Source: Paenibacillus endophyticus (GTDB lineage: Bacteria > Bacillota > Bacilli > Paenibacillales > Paenibacillaceae). Taken from it: a DNA stretch of 64,000 bases. Shown piece after piece: positions 1 to 9,271 of this stretch; within the stretch, counting starts at the first letter, position 1, and the number at the start of each line of letters is the position of its first letter. Location: contig NZ_JACHXW010000014.1 in NCBI RefSeq assembly GCF_014192395.1, positions 31,149 to 95,148 on the forward strand, read 5' to 3'. The translations under genes were made by a program, and so were the position numbers. Under the pieces are notes generated by a model. It did not search any database. It had not been told where the DNA came from and saw only the letters and a list, made by a program, of their open reading frames with translations.

Positions 1-139
1 CTCAGGGATTCCTTTGAATCAACTTGGAAAGGTTGGAATCCCTTCACAAAAACGAACGCTAACGCTTCTCCAGAATCATTTACATGCTCCGTATACTTTC
101 ATTTGCTGATGAAGCAGCAAGAAACCGAAATCAAAAATA

Positions 140-195
140 GGGGCTGTCTCAAAAGTCGTAGATGACTGAGAGATGCCCCTTCTTCTTTTTGTAAA
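140..195. other. Terminator-like hairpin resembling an IS1182-type insertion-sequence end
   Basis: GGGGC at 140-144 pairs with GCCCC at 175-179, with further TCTC/GAGA pairing inside, and a T-rich run (180-192) follows. The opening GGGGCTGTCTCAAAAGTC and the ACTGAG...GCCCC block resemble, from memory, the terminal repeats of IS1182-type elements in Bacillales. No transposase is recognisable on either side. It could equally be the terminator of a gene left of the window. The rest of 1-360 shows no convincing gene. Confidence 0.35.
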
Positions 196-367
196 ACGAA
201 AATAAACCGTATCCCTCCGCCACCTCGTTCGTGTTGTCAACGAGGCGGTTATTTGAACGACCAGATTTTTAGGGATGCTTATCCTGGTAGAGAGCCGGAT
301 TTTGTACCAAACCTCCCTGCAAATGCCCCTATGCCAGCTACTATTTTCCAACATTTAATTCACTTAA

Positions 368-474
368 CGGTTAGGTTAACCGATATATAACTTAGGTAAA
401 TAGACCTAGCACCGTAGCACAGCGAAGCCCTTCAACAAGGCTGAAACGGCTGCTTCTCATGGAGACCATCCATG
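368..474 (+). promoter_or_regulatory. Leader/promoter region of the diguanylate cyclase gene with three short inverted repeats
   Basis: Three small palindromes lie just upstream of the GGDEF gene: CGGTTA/TAACCG (368-382, 3-nt spacer), TAGGT/ACCTA (393-408) and CATGGA/TCCATG (458-474, 5-nt loop). A -10-like TATATAA sits at 384-390. They could be an operator, leader RNA folds or both. I could not match the leader to a c-di-GMP riboswitch consensus. Confidence 0.35.
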
Positions 475-497
475 TACATTCTAGAGGAGGAAGACTC

Positions 498-2048
498 GTG
501 CACCTTAGCTTCAAAGCTAAATTGATGACCATTATGGGCATTTTCAGTATTTTGCTGACTCTCAGCGTGTCTCTAGTGAACCAACATCGGTTAAAAAACA
601 ATTTGATAGCAAGCTATGCCACAGAATCAGCCCTAGTCGAAGATACCGTCGTCACCGCCGTATCGGCAGCCGATAAAGCGTTCCAGCTCTCTGACAAAGA
701 CATAGAAGCTGAAATGAGAGCCCATTCCGATAAACTGCTGCGCAAATACCGCGAGCAGCCCGACGTCTCCGCCTGGAATTACCAAGCGCTCAAAGAAGAC
801 GCAGCTGGCATGGATATTTATATGATTGACCGCACCTTGACCGTTCGCTACAGCAGCTTCCCGCTGGATGTGGGGATGAATTTCAGGGATACGGGGGGCA
901 CACAATCCTCCTTCGCGCAGCTGCTGATGGATAGGCTGAACGGCAACCACTTCTCGGCAGACGGAATCGACCAGGAATCCAATACGGGCATGCTCCGCAA
1001 GTACAGCTATATGCCTACCCCCGATCATAAATATTTAATCGAGCTGGGCCTTTATCTGGATGACAATCCTGTTTTCCAAAGCTTTAATTTCCTTGAAATC
1101 AGCAATGCCCTTATCAAAAAATACAGCTATATCAACGATATTACCGTGTATACGACAACCGGAAAATCAGTGGGCAAAAGAGGCGAGAACGGCAAATCCC
1201 TCCTAGTATCCAACCAAAATATACCTGCCTTTAATTTGGCGCTAAAAGAAAGCGCTGTACGGGACATTAAAGGGGATCGAGACGGCAATCCCGTTACCTA
1301 CCGCTATGTTCCTTATACCGTTCAATTCGACACCGGGGTCAGCCGCTTCACCGATCAACGGATGATTGAAATTGTTTATAACGATTTCGAGCTCCAAAAC
1401 AAACTGCAGCAAAATAATCAAATTTTTCTGCTGCAGCTGATAGCTACCATCGTCATTGCGCTTATGATTTCTTACTTTATTACCAAGTTAGTAGCCAAAC
1501 CGATGTACCTCGCTTCGCATGACTTATTAACGGGCCTCTCCAACCGAGCAGCTTTCGAGAATGCGCTTGATTCAACCATCGCCAGAAGCAAGAGAAAGCA
1601 GCATAAAGCTGCCCTCCTCCATATCGATCTCGATAACTTCAAACGGGTTAATGATACGCTTGGGCATGACGCGGGCGACTCCTTCCTCATCGAGGTCGGC
1701 AGGCGGATTCGCTCGGCCGTCATCGACTCCAATCATGTTACCGCCCGACTTGGCGGTGATGAGTTTGTCGTTATTCTCAATCAGGTTGATGATAGGCAGA
1801 GCGCTTTGGATGTTGCGAGCCATATCATTCAGGAGCTCAAGCGCCCGATTGAAATTAAAGGGATTAATGTCATTAATGATTTAAGCACAACTGTTTCTAT
1901 CGGCATTGCCATTGCGCCTGAGCACGCTCAGGACTCCGAAGAGCTCTATGCCTGCGCCGACAGGGCGCTTTACCATGCCAAACGCAGCGGCAAAAACACC
2001 TTCAGCGTTTACGATGAGACAACGATGCTGGAAGCTATAGCGCAGTAA
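498..2048 (+). CDS. Membrane-bound diguanylate cyclase (GGDEF domain)
   Basis: Predicted to make the second messenger c-di-GMP from two GTP at the membrane. A hydrophobic segment near the N-terminus (about residues 10-30), an extracytoplasmic sensor of roughly 290 residues and a second membrane helix (starting FLLQLIATIVIALM) precede a C-terminal GGDEF domain with an intact GGDEF active-site motif after TARL. The four residues at the usual inhibitory I-site (RxxD) position read DSNH, so product inhibition through that site is not expected. There is no HAMP or EAL domain. I chose the GTG at 498 because GAGGAGG lies 7 nt upstream; an ATG at 459 in the same frame lacks a ribosome site. The gene stands alone and ends at a strong bidirectional terminator. 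Confidence 0.88.
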   Translation: MHLSFKAKLMTIMGIFSILLTLSVSLVNQHRLKNNLIASYATESALVEDTVVTAVSAADKAFQLSDKDIEAEMRAHSDKLLRKYREQPDVSAWNYQALKEDAAGMDIYMIDRTLTVRYSSFPLDVGMNFRDTGGTQSSFAQLLMDRLNGNHFSADGIDQESNTGMLRKYSYMPTPDHKYLIELGLYLDDNPVFQSFNFLEISNALIKKYSYINDITVYTTTGKSVGKRGENGKSLLVSNQNIPAFNLALKESAVRDIKGDRDGNPVTYRYVPYTVQFDTGVSRFTDQRMIEIVYNDFELQNKLQQNNQIFLLQLIATIVIALMISYFITKLVAKPMYLASHDLLTGLSNRAAFENALDSTIARSKRKQHKAALLHIDLDNFKRVNDTLGHDAGDSFLIEVGRRIRSAVIDSNHVTARLGGDEFVVILNQVDDRQSALDVASHIIQELKRPIEIKGINVINDLSTTVSIGIAIAPEHAQDSEELYACADRALYHAKRSGKNTFSVYDETTMLEAIAQ

Positions 2049-2066
2049 ATCTTCGTACATAAGAAA

Positions 2067-2099
2067 GCGCGGCCCTCGATCATACACCGAGGGCCGCGC
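2067..2099. terminator. Bidirectional rho-independent terminator
   Basis: A perfect 12-bp stem (GCGCGGCCCTCG/CGAGGGCCGCGC) with a 9-nt loop separates the convergent diguanylate cyclase and DUF5695-like genes. It is T-rich on the + side (2100-2110) and has TTTCTT on the - side, so it can serve both. Confidence 0.9.
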
Positions 2100-2109
2100 T
2101 TATTTCTTT

Positions 2110-5100
2110 TTAGCTGCCGGTCACTTTCCAGGAAGAGATGCCCGTTGAGGCCGTCGCCTTCGCCGTGACGTTAAGCCGCAGCTTGTTGGTTGAGACTGGC
2201 GTGAACGTAGTCGTGTTGTATTGATTGGCGAGCACGCCAAGACCGGACGGACTTGCGACATTCACCCAAGCGGTGCCGTTCCAATATTGAACCGTGTAGG
2301 ACGCAGGCAAATCCAGGCCTCCGCCATCCGTGAACCAATATACATCTATGCTGGAAATCGTATAGTTTTGCGCAAAGTCGTATTGCACCCATTGTGTTGT
2401 GTTTGGATTATTCCAATTCCCGTAGATGGGATGGCCGCGGTCCGTTGAGCTAGTTGGCGTGTAGCCGTCATTGAGGCCAGTCAAGCTTTCCCAAGCAGAC
2501 ACAAAGGAAGTGGAAGCCGTGCCGAGCGGCGCTATATTGCCAGAGCTAGTCGATCCATTGAACAGCGCTGCCAATTCCGTTACACTCAGTGCTCTGCTGT
2601 AAATCCGGAAATCATCTACCGCTCCATCCAAGTAAGGATCGGAGAATTGTGATTTGCCGATATAGTTCTGTGTTGTACTTCCTAGGCTGGACGGCTTCAG
2701 CGTCATAGCCGTATTGCTTGCTACCTGAACGCCGTCAACATATAGCCTTCCCGTCGTGCCGGAGAGCGTAACGGCAACATGCTTCCATACGCCAGTCGGC
2801 AGAACAGGCGCATTCAACTGCTGCTCCGATGCGTTCCCACCTGTCGTAATGCTGAATCGCATACCGGATCCGCCGACCTGAGGCGCCAGGAACATATAGC
2901 TGCTCGTACCTGTACCAAAGTCGAAGATGCGTCCCCAATCGCTTAACGTGTCGATCTTCACCCACGTAGCGATCGTGAAATCATTAACCCCGCTAACGAT
3001 GCCCGTCGGCAGGCTTGCATACGCGTTCGTGCCATTCAAGTTCAGCGCGTTTCCTGCTTTTCCAGCCGCCCATGTCGTTCCCCCGGTAAGCGTAGCGTGC
3101 TTGCCGTTGCCTGAAGCATCGCTAGCGGACGTTCCACTCGTTTCATTAAACAAATAATTGGCAATGACCTCCGGTACCGGAGCAGCCGGATTGACCGTGT
3201 GGGTAACCGTGTCATTAGCGGTCAAGACTCCGTCGCTCGCCGTCAGACGGAATACGTAAGTACCCGAAGCAGATACGGTAGCCGTCGTATTGATAGCCCC
3301 CGCGTTAGCAAATGAAGCGGTTCCCGGACCGCTTACGAGCGTCCATGTTTGGGTAAGCGTGCCGCTCGGCAATCCGTCATCCGTTACCGTACCTGTCAGC
3401 GCTACTGCTGCAGGAAGCGTAAATGTAGCATTTGCACCCGCATCAACGACTGGCGCCGTATTCGGAAGCGGAGTGCCTTGCTGCAGGCTGATTTCATAAG
3501 TAGCAGCCGTGCCAATGCTCAAGCTGATTGTCGCAGCTCCGTTAGCCGCAACATTGACAGAACCTGCGGCAACGTTATTGACTAGAATATTATACGAGCC
3601 GGCAGCAAGTCCTCTGAACGTCGCTTTTGTCGTGTGCGCCGTTCCTGGCGTCGAGCTTTTCAATGTGAAATTCAGTGCATTTTTCGCTTTGTTAACCGAA
3701 GCAGTCGTATATTTATCCCGCTCCAGCTCCATGCCGAATTTCTCCGTAATCAGGTTCAAGCGCTGGAACACGCCATCTTTCGGTACGACTGTGTAGCTTG
3801 TGCTGCTGTCCGTAACTTCGCAGCCGTAGCAGTATACGCCGAATATGGGGTCAACGGATACGTCGGCGCTCAATATTTTGATCGCTCCGAACAAACCGAG
3901 ATCAGCTTCGCCTGACATGCCTCTCCAACCATTCTGAAGCGGACCTCCGCCATGGCCAAGTGCTGGATAATTGCCTTTCTCTGCTTGATACGTCCACGCA
4001 ACCGCGCCAATGTCAGCAGGATCGGAGCTGATTTGGCCGGAGTTGATTGCGCCTACGTTTGCGATCTTGGCTGCATAGGACAACCGCTGCTCGACTTCCG
4101 GATTCGTGGAATTGTTGCGAATCCAGTCATCCATCGCATAACCGGCCAAGGAAACGGTGTACTGGAAGTTCCACCAGTTCTCGCCGGTAATTGTTACCGG
4201 ATCGGTATAGTAATACCAGATGGGCATATGGCCGCGCGCGGCGCGGGTTTTCGTATTGATCTTGCTTTTCATTGTATTGTTGTTGTTCATCTTAGCGAGC
4301 GTGTAAACTGCTTCCTCGCCCGTATTGTCATAGTTATATTCAGAACCGTAAGGATAGGTTGTATTCGCAAAGTTGTTGTATTTGGTCGCCATTTTGGCAA
4401 TGAGATTATTGGCTTGGGTTGTATAGCCTTCGTCCTGCAGCGCTTTAATAATCTCAGGAGTCGTAAGCTCGCCCATTAGCCCTGTGTTCCAGTTGTAAGC
4501 CACGCCGGATCCGTATAGCGCATTGAAAATATTGTAGGCCCGGAGCAAGTACGTATTTTTCGGATTGTCATACGTAATCAGATTCGGGTAAAGCTTAGCA
4601 ATCTTATACATGCTGAAGTAAGTATTGTAAATGTGGGGGTACGCGTAGCCACGGTATGTCGGCGTATCATTTGGAGCAGGCATCAAGAAGTCATGGATCA
4701 AGTAATCGGTCTGATGCTCGCCCATCAGATTCGTCCATATCGCAACGGTTAAATAATCGTCGACTGCCTGCACCTCGGAAGCTACGGGAGTCTGTACGTT
4801 TTTCTCCGCCAGGAACTGGCCATGCGTTAAGCCCCAATCATCTCCCCAGCCCCAGTAGCCGTTGAATACGTTCCGCTTCGAGTTGGAATCCATCATCCAA
4901 TCGTCGAACACTTTGTCGCGGAGATCTCCCGGCACGTTCCACTGCGTGCTGTTCACCATGAACGTGGAATGCCGCTGCAGCGCAGCGCCGACTGGTTCTA
5001 TCGCATAAAATTGCAGAACCGTTTTCTCGCCGTTGCCATAGCTCACCGTCACGTTATTCGGTCCGAGCTTGTTCATTTTAATCGAGTAAATTTTATGGTT

Positions 5101-6174
5101 CGTTCCCGTTGTGCCAAGCGACACGATCGTCGTATCGGACGGGAATTGCGCAAGTACGGAATTGATTGTTTTGGTCGTGTGAAGATCGAACTTCGCCGTC
5201 TGGTCCGTCGGCACGATCATGCCGGGAACGACCGTTACGTCGATATGGCCTTCGTTGTAAAGGCGATCCTTAACTTCGTTCTCGCCCGTCACCTTAAAAA
5301 ACTTAAAGGCGTACGTTTTGCTTGCGCCTGGAGCAAGCGTCAAGCTCGTATTCGGCAGGTACCCGCGATTCGTGCTTTTGATGACATTGGAGTGGATGTA
5401 GAATACGTTCAAGCCTTCGATCCATCCGCCTTGATCCATTGCCCATTTGCTGCCCGGATGCTCTTCGACTCTCCAGCGATCCTGGTATTCGAAGCCTGCG
5501 CCCGTGCTCGCGTCCGGCACCATCAATAGGGAAGGGCCGATTCCGCTTGGGCGGCCAGCCGTAATATAAGAACTGTTATTGCCGACGAAGGAGTGGGTAA
5601 GCACCCGTGTCTCGTAGATTTGCTCGTTGCTCCCGCCTGACCAGAATTCATTGAAAGGAAGCGGCAAGCCGACATCCCCGAATTCAATCGTTTGGGCACT
5701 TGTGTTGGTCAGTTCGATCTGCCAGAGGAAATAATCGCTTACGAGGGAATACGTATTCACTAGCTTGAAGTTTTTCACGCCGTTCGCGTTCGTTGAGTTC
5801 TGATACGTAACCGTCACGGTATTGCCGCTTTGCGATTGCGTCCTGCCATCCGTTGAGCTCTGCGTCATCGCGGTTTGCCATGCGCCAGTGCCAAAGCGGT
5901 ATTTGAACATAAGCTCCCCGAGCCACTGGTGATCGGCCGTATTTTGGTTAGGCGTTACCGTCGGATTCATGACATACTGCGTATTGAACGTGTCTCCGAC
6001 CAGCCTGAGCGAGTTGATCTCGCCATTCGTACCAGTAGTAATATTGAAATTGCTGTTAGATAACGTATATGCGAAAGCCAATTGCGGGTAAAAAACCATA
6101 AATAAAGCGGTTACAAAAAAAGATGCGACAAGCATAAACATTTTTTTATTAAAAGGTATAGCTTGAATCCTCAT
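2110..6174 (-). CDS. Secreted multidomain DUF5695-like protein with LamG and F5/8C (CBM32-like) domains
   Basis: A 1354-residue exported protein, probably acting on plant cell-wall polysaccharide. It has a signal peptide (about 1-36, ending LAFA). A large N-terminal region (about 40-880), with an aromatic-rich beta part and then a helical part, resembles the DUF5695 family seen in Paenibacillus secreted proteins. A PKD/Ig-like domain follows (about 905-1000), then a concanavalin/LamG fold (about 1005-1195) and a C-terminal discoidin-like carbohydrate-binding domain (about 1213-1354). The catalytic activity of the first region is unknown to me; helical repeats like an (alpha/alpha)6 barrel would fit a hydrolase. 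AGGAGG precedes the ATG. A terminator upstream suggests its own transcript. Its neighbour is a GH127 arabinofuranosidase, which points to arabinose-containing glycans as substrate (inference). Confidence 0.72.
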   Translation of the reverse strand: MRIQAIPFNKKMFMLVASFFVTALFMVFYPQLAFAYTLSNSNFNITTGTNGEINSLRLVGDTFNTQYVMNPTVTPNQNTADHQWLGELMFKYRFGTGAWQTAMTQSSTDGRTQSQSGNTVTVTYQNSTNANGVKNFKLVNTYSLVSDYFLWQIELTNTSAQTIEFGDVGLPLPFNEFWSGGSNEQIYETRVLTHSFVGNNSSYITAGRPSGIGPSLLMVPDASTGAGFEYQDRWRVEEHPGSKWAMDQGGWIEGLNVFYIHSNVIKSTNRGYLPNTSLTLAPGASKTYAFKFFKVTGENEVKDRLYNEGHIDVTVVPGMIVPTDQTAKFDLHTTKTINSVLAQFPSDTTIVSLGTTGTNHKIYSIKMNKLGPNNVTVSYGNGEKTVLQFYAIEPVGAALQRHSTFMVNSTQWNVPGDLRDKVFDDWMMDSNSKRNVFNGYWGWGDDWGLTHGQFLAEKNVQTPVASEVQAVDDYLTVAIWTNLMGEHQTDYLIHDFLMPAPNDTPTYRGYAYPHIYNTYFSMYKIAKLYPNLITYDNPKNTYLLRAYNIFNALYGSGVAYNWNTGLMGELTTPEIIKALQDEGYTTQANNLIAKMATKYNNFANTTYPYGSEYNYDNTGEEAVYTLAKMNNNNTMKSKINTKTRAARGHMPIWYYYTDPVTITGENWWNFQYTVSLAGYAMDDWIRNNSTNPEVEQRLSYAAKIANVGAINSGQISSDPADIGAVAWTYQAEKGNYPALGHGGGPLQNGWRGMSGEADLGLFGAIKILSADVSVDPIFGVYCYGCEVTDSSTSYTVVPKDGVFQRLNLITEKFGMELERDKYTTASVNKAKNALNFTLKSSTPGTAHTTKATFRGLAAGSYNILVNNVAAGSVNVAANGAATISLSIGTAATYEISLQQGTPLPNTAPVVDAGANATFTLPAAVALTGTVTDDGLPSGTLTQTWTLVSGPGTASFANAGAINTTATVSASGTYVFRLTASDGVLTANDTVTHTVNPAAPVPEVIANYLFNETSGTSASDASGNGKHATLTGGTTWAAGKAGNALNLNGTNAYASLPTGIVSGVNDFTIATWVKIDTLSDWGRIFDFGTGTSSYMFLAPQVGGSGMRFSITTGGNASEQQLNAPVLPTGVWKHVAVTLSGTTGRLYVDGVQVASNTAMTLKPSSLGSTTQNYIGKSQFSDPYLDGAVDDFRIYSRALSVTELAALFNGSTSSGNIAPLGTASTSFVSAWESLTGLNDGYTPTSSTDRGHPIYGNWNNPNTTQWVQYDFAQNYTISSIDVYWFTDGGGLDLPASYTVQYWNGTAWVNVASPSGLGVLANQYNTTTFTPVSTNKLRLNVTAKATASTGISSWKVTGS

Positions 6175-6337
6175 TAATGATGCCTCCTATAATGGATTGT
6201 AAGCAGCCTTTTTGTCTACAACATGATGACCAGCCCTTTGTTTCAACTCGGCGATGCTCCGCGCATTGCCGCCCCTATCACCCTCCTTAGCGAGAATATG
6301 GCATGCAGCCTCACCTCCCCTCATTATGATCAATCAA

Positions 6338-6395
6338 CAAAAACCCCTATCCTGCAGAGCGATGCTTTTCTAAAAGCTGCTGCTAAAATAGGGGC
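6338..6395 (-). terminator. Terminator after the GH127 gene
   Basis: On the - strand CCCCTAT (6388-6394) pairs with ATAGGGG (6344-6350), followed by TTTTTG. A small nested hairpin lies at 6364-6377. It separates the arabinofuranosidase operon from the downstream secreted-protein gene. Confidence 0.65.
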
Positions 6396-6417
6396 CTGAA
6401 CATGGTGTTCTTCACGT

Positions 6418-8388
6418 CTAATTCATGCTGTTAATCCACACAGACATTTCGCCTGGCTCCCGATTAGCCCAAGCAAAGTAAGGAATGAACCTTAGCTCCG
6501 TTTGTTCCGTCGTCCAATCGGCATCCCGCCGGTACAGCTCATCCTGCCAATGCTTTGAATCAAAGCGTACGCCGTTACCCGTAATGACCTGCATGCCGCC
6601 AAGCAGTCCGGTATCAAAAGCGCTCGATAACTCGCTGGTCGCAGGCAGGCTGAGATGGAACAGCTGTCCTCCATTGTCTGCTTCTTCCAGGCAGTAGACG
6701 AAAGGTCCGCGCTGCAGCGCGACTTTGCCCGCGGTCTGGCGGATAAGGGGATGGCCCTGCATGCGAAGGATAGGCATCTCGAATGCAATGGACACCGTAT
6801 CGCCCGTTTGCCATGCTCTCTTGAGCCGAATATAACCGTTATGGATATCCGCCTCGCTTACCTTGTATTCAGCTCCGTTTACTTGTATCGCAGCTGCGCC
6901 GCTCCAATCCGGAAGCCGCAGCGCGAGCGTGAACACCGTTTCCTGCGGAACCGAAATGCGAAAGCTTGCCTCTCCATCCCACGCATATTTCGATTGCTGT
7001 TCCAGCTTAACTGCCGTTCCGTTCAGATCGAGCTCGGCTGTACCTCCGATATACAGATGGGCATAGATTTCTTCGCCCTTGACGGTATAGATATATTGAC
7101 CAAGCGAGGCGAGCAGCCTTGCAATATTCGGCGGACAGCAGGCACATCCGAACCAGCCCTGCCGCTGCGGCTTAACATGGTCGTAATTTTTGTTCTTTCC
7201 AAGTACCGGCGGGTACACCTCGAGCGGATTGACATAGAAGAACTGCTTGCCATCACGCGACATTCCGCTCACTACCGTATTGTACAGCGCCCGCTCCAGC
7301 ACATTGGCATATTCGCTGTCGGGCTCGATCTGCAGCATGCGCTGCGCAAAAAAGATAAGGCCGATGGAGGCGCAGGTTTCGGCATACACCGTGTCATTTG
7401 GCAGATCGTAATCCTGTGTGAAGGATTCTCCATGCGCCATCGAGCCGATTGCACCCGTCAGATACATTCGCTTGGATACGATGCTGCCCCAAAGCCTCCT
7501 GCAAGCAGCCAGCAGCGCTTCGTCGCCTGTCTCGGCCGCAATGTCCGCCATCGCGGTGCACATATATACGACCCTCACGGCATGTCCGACTGCCTGGTCT
7601 TGCTCCCGTACGGGAAGATGTGCTTGGCTGTATTCCAAATCCGTGGCGATGGACAATTGCGGGAAATGAATGGTTTCTCCTCGTTTTTCCCATTCCTGCT
7701 CGTAGAAATTAGGTTTCGCTCCCCTTTGGTTCAAGAAATAATGGCTGAGCTCCACATACCTCCGCTCACCGGTGGCCTGATAGAGCTTCACGAGCGCAAG
7801 CTCGATTTCCTGATGGCCGTCATAGCCCTGAAGCTTGCCCGGCTCCGTTCCGAAGACACGGTCGATATAGTCCGCGAACCGGCAGGCGACGTCGAGAATC
7901 GCGTTTTTGCCCGTTGCTTTGGAATAGGCTACTGCCGCTTCTATTAGATGGCCGGCGCAGTATAGCTCATGGCACTCGGCCAGGTTCGTCCAGCGCTGAT
8001 CCTTTTCTTTAATGGTGAAATAGGTGTTGACGTAGCCATCAGGCTGCTGAGCTTTAGCGATTAGGGCTACAACCTCATCCGCCACTTTCTCAAGTTCCGG
8101 ATCGGGCTCCGTCTCCAGCAAATACCCTACCGCCTCCAGCCACTTTGCCACGTCGCTGTCTTGGAATACCATGCCGTAGAATGAACCCTGCTCCACGCCC
8201 GCGGCAATCTTGAAGTTCTGGATGGCGTGACTTGGCTCAGCCTCCTCGACGCGGTCATTCAGCACCTCCCATTGGTATGGCACAACAACTTCGCGAACCA
8301 ATCGGATATATTCGGACCAGAAATCGTCGCTTATGCTCACCTTCCCAACGGCTGATGGCCCTGTTCGTGAATGGTTTTGTTTGATCAT
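6418..8388 (-). CDS. Beta-L-arabinofuranosidase, GH127 family
   Basis: Predicted to release beta-L-arabinofuranose from arabino-oligosaccharides inside the cell; there is no signal peptide. At 656 residues it has the usual family length. The zinc-thiolate site known from HypBA1 is visible: E337 and C339 in YAETC, and C417/C418 in the CACCPPN motif, where the first of that pair would be the nucleophile. E321 in HGESF sits at the position of the general acid/base. It is the last gene of the binding protein-permease-permease-GH127 operon, 28 nt after the second permease, so imported oligosaccharides are probably hydrolysed by it. A GGGAGAGAGAGG stretch precedes the ATG. Confidence 0.9.
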   Translation of the reverse strand: MIKQNHSRTGPSAVGKVSISDDFWSEYIRLVREVVVPYQWEVLNDRVEEAEPSHAIQNFKIAAGVEQGSFYGMVFQDSDVAKWLEAVGYLLETEPDPELEKVADEVVALIAKAQQPDGYVNTYFTIKEKDQRWTNLAECHELYCAGHLIEAAVAYSKATGKNAILDVACRFADYIDRVFGTEPGKLQGYDGHQEIELALVKLYQATGERRYVELSHYFLNQRGAKPNFYEQEWEKRGETIHFPQLSIATDLEYSQAHLPVREQDQAVGHAVRVVYMCTAMADIAAETGDEALLAACRRLWGSIVSKRMYLTGAIGSMAHGESFTQDYDLPNDTVYAETCASIGLIFFAQRMLQIEPDSEYANVLERALYNTVVSGMSRDGKQFFYVNPLEVYPPVLGKNKNYDHVKPQRQGWFGCACCPPNIARLLASLGQYIYTVKGEEIYAHLYIGGTAELDLNGTAVKLEQQSKYAWDGEASFRISVPQETVFTLALRLPDWSGAAAIQVNGAEYKVSEADIHNGYIRLKRAWQTGDTVSIAFEMPILRMQGHPLIRQTAGKVALQRGPFVYCLEEADNGGQLFHLSLPATSELSSAFDTGLLGGMQVITGNGVRFDSKHWQDELYRRDADWTTEQTELRFIPYFAWANREPGEMSVWINSMN

Positions 8389-8415
8389 GCCTCTCTCTCC
8401 CTCTTCTTTCTATCG

Positions 8416-9267
8416 TTATCCCTTTACGCCGCCTACTGTCAGCCCTTCGATAAAGAAACGCTGGAAGAACAGGAACAGCAGCAGTATGGGCAAAATGGTC
8501 AGTATGGAGCCTGCTAGCAGCACCTCGTAATTGTTGCTGGTTGGCGAGAGCAAGCCTGCAAGGCCGATCGGCAGCGTAAACTTCTCCGTCGATCGCAATA
8601 CGATGACAGGCCATAAAAAATTATTCCAGCTGAACAACGCTTGCAGGATCGTCATCGCTCCGTAAGCGGGAAGCATGAGCGGAACCATGATCCGCAGGAA
8701 AATGCCCATTTCCGTACAGCCGTCGATTCTGCCTGCATCCATAAAGTCTTTGGGCAGGCCCATGGCGAACTGGCGGAAGAAAAAGATCGGCAGCGGCGCC
8801 ACGACAAAGGGCAGAATAACGCCCCAAATCGAATCAATAATGAATAAATCGATGGATAGCTTGTATAACGGCAAAATAATAATTTCAACCGGAATCATCA
8901 TAACGGCCAGCACGAGCGTAAATACAAGCGTTCTTCCCTTGAAGCGATACATAGCTAATCCATATCCAACCATCGAGGACAAGAACAGGCATAAAAATGT
9001 GAATACGGCCGTAATGACCAAACTATTGCGATACCAGTCAAAAAAGTTTTGCGAGCCTCCTTTGCCGGAGAAAATCGCCTTGTAATTCGCCCAAGTCATC
9101 ACATCAAAGTCGAGGCGAACATTCAGACCAAAACGGAACAGCTCCGACGCTGGCTTGACCGAAGCCAGGAATAAAGCAAATAACGGGAACAGTGCAATTA
9201 CGGACAAAGCCGCAAATAAAATGATTAGCAATAAGGAGGGTAATTTCCCGGGCCGCTTCTCTACCAT
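8416..9267 (-). CDS. Carbohydrate ABC transporter permease (CUT1, MalG-like)
   Basis: A 283-residue inner-membrane permease with six hydrophobic segments and the cytoplasmic EAA loop that contacts the ATPase (here starting DAGRIDGCTEMGIF). The C-terminus VGGVKG is typical of MalG-type subunits. It starts 4 nt after the stop of the first permease, with AAGGAGG inside that overlap region, so the two are translationally linked. No ATPase gene is present in the locus; CUT1 systems in Firmicutes commonly share an MsmK-type ATPase encoded elsewhere. Confidence 0.92.
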   Translation of the reverse strand: MVEKRPGKLPSLLLIILFAALSVIALFPLFALFLASVKPASELFRFGLNVRLDFDVMTWANYKAIFSGKGGSQNFFDWYRNSLVITAVFTFLCLFLSSMVGYGLAMYRFKGRTLVFTLVLAVMMIPVEIIILPLYKLSIDLFIIDSIWGVILPFVVAPLPIFFFRQFAMGLPKDFMDAGRIDGCTEMGIFLRIMVPLMLPAYGAMTILQALFSWNNFLWPVIVLRSTEKFTLPIGLAGLLSPTSNNYEVLLAGSILTILPILLLFLFFQRFFIEGLTVGGVKG

Positions 9268-9271
9268 CTCG

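Noticed and set aside
76..354. A 92-codon frame at the left end
   Set aside because: It runs through the IS-like hairpin and has no ribosome site or protein-like pattern.
368..497. A possible c-di-GMP riboswitch before the diguanylate cyclase gene
   Set aside because: Several short stems exist, but the conserved GEMM core is not recognisable; kept only as unnamed inverted repeats.
6655..7947. A 430-codon open frame antisense to the GH127 gene
   Set aside because: The opposite strand encodes a complete GH127 enzyme with all catalytic residues; this frame is low-complexity and lacks a ribosome site.
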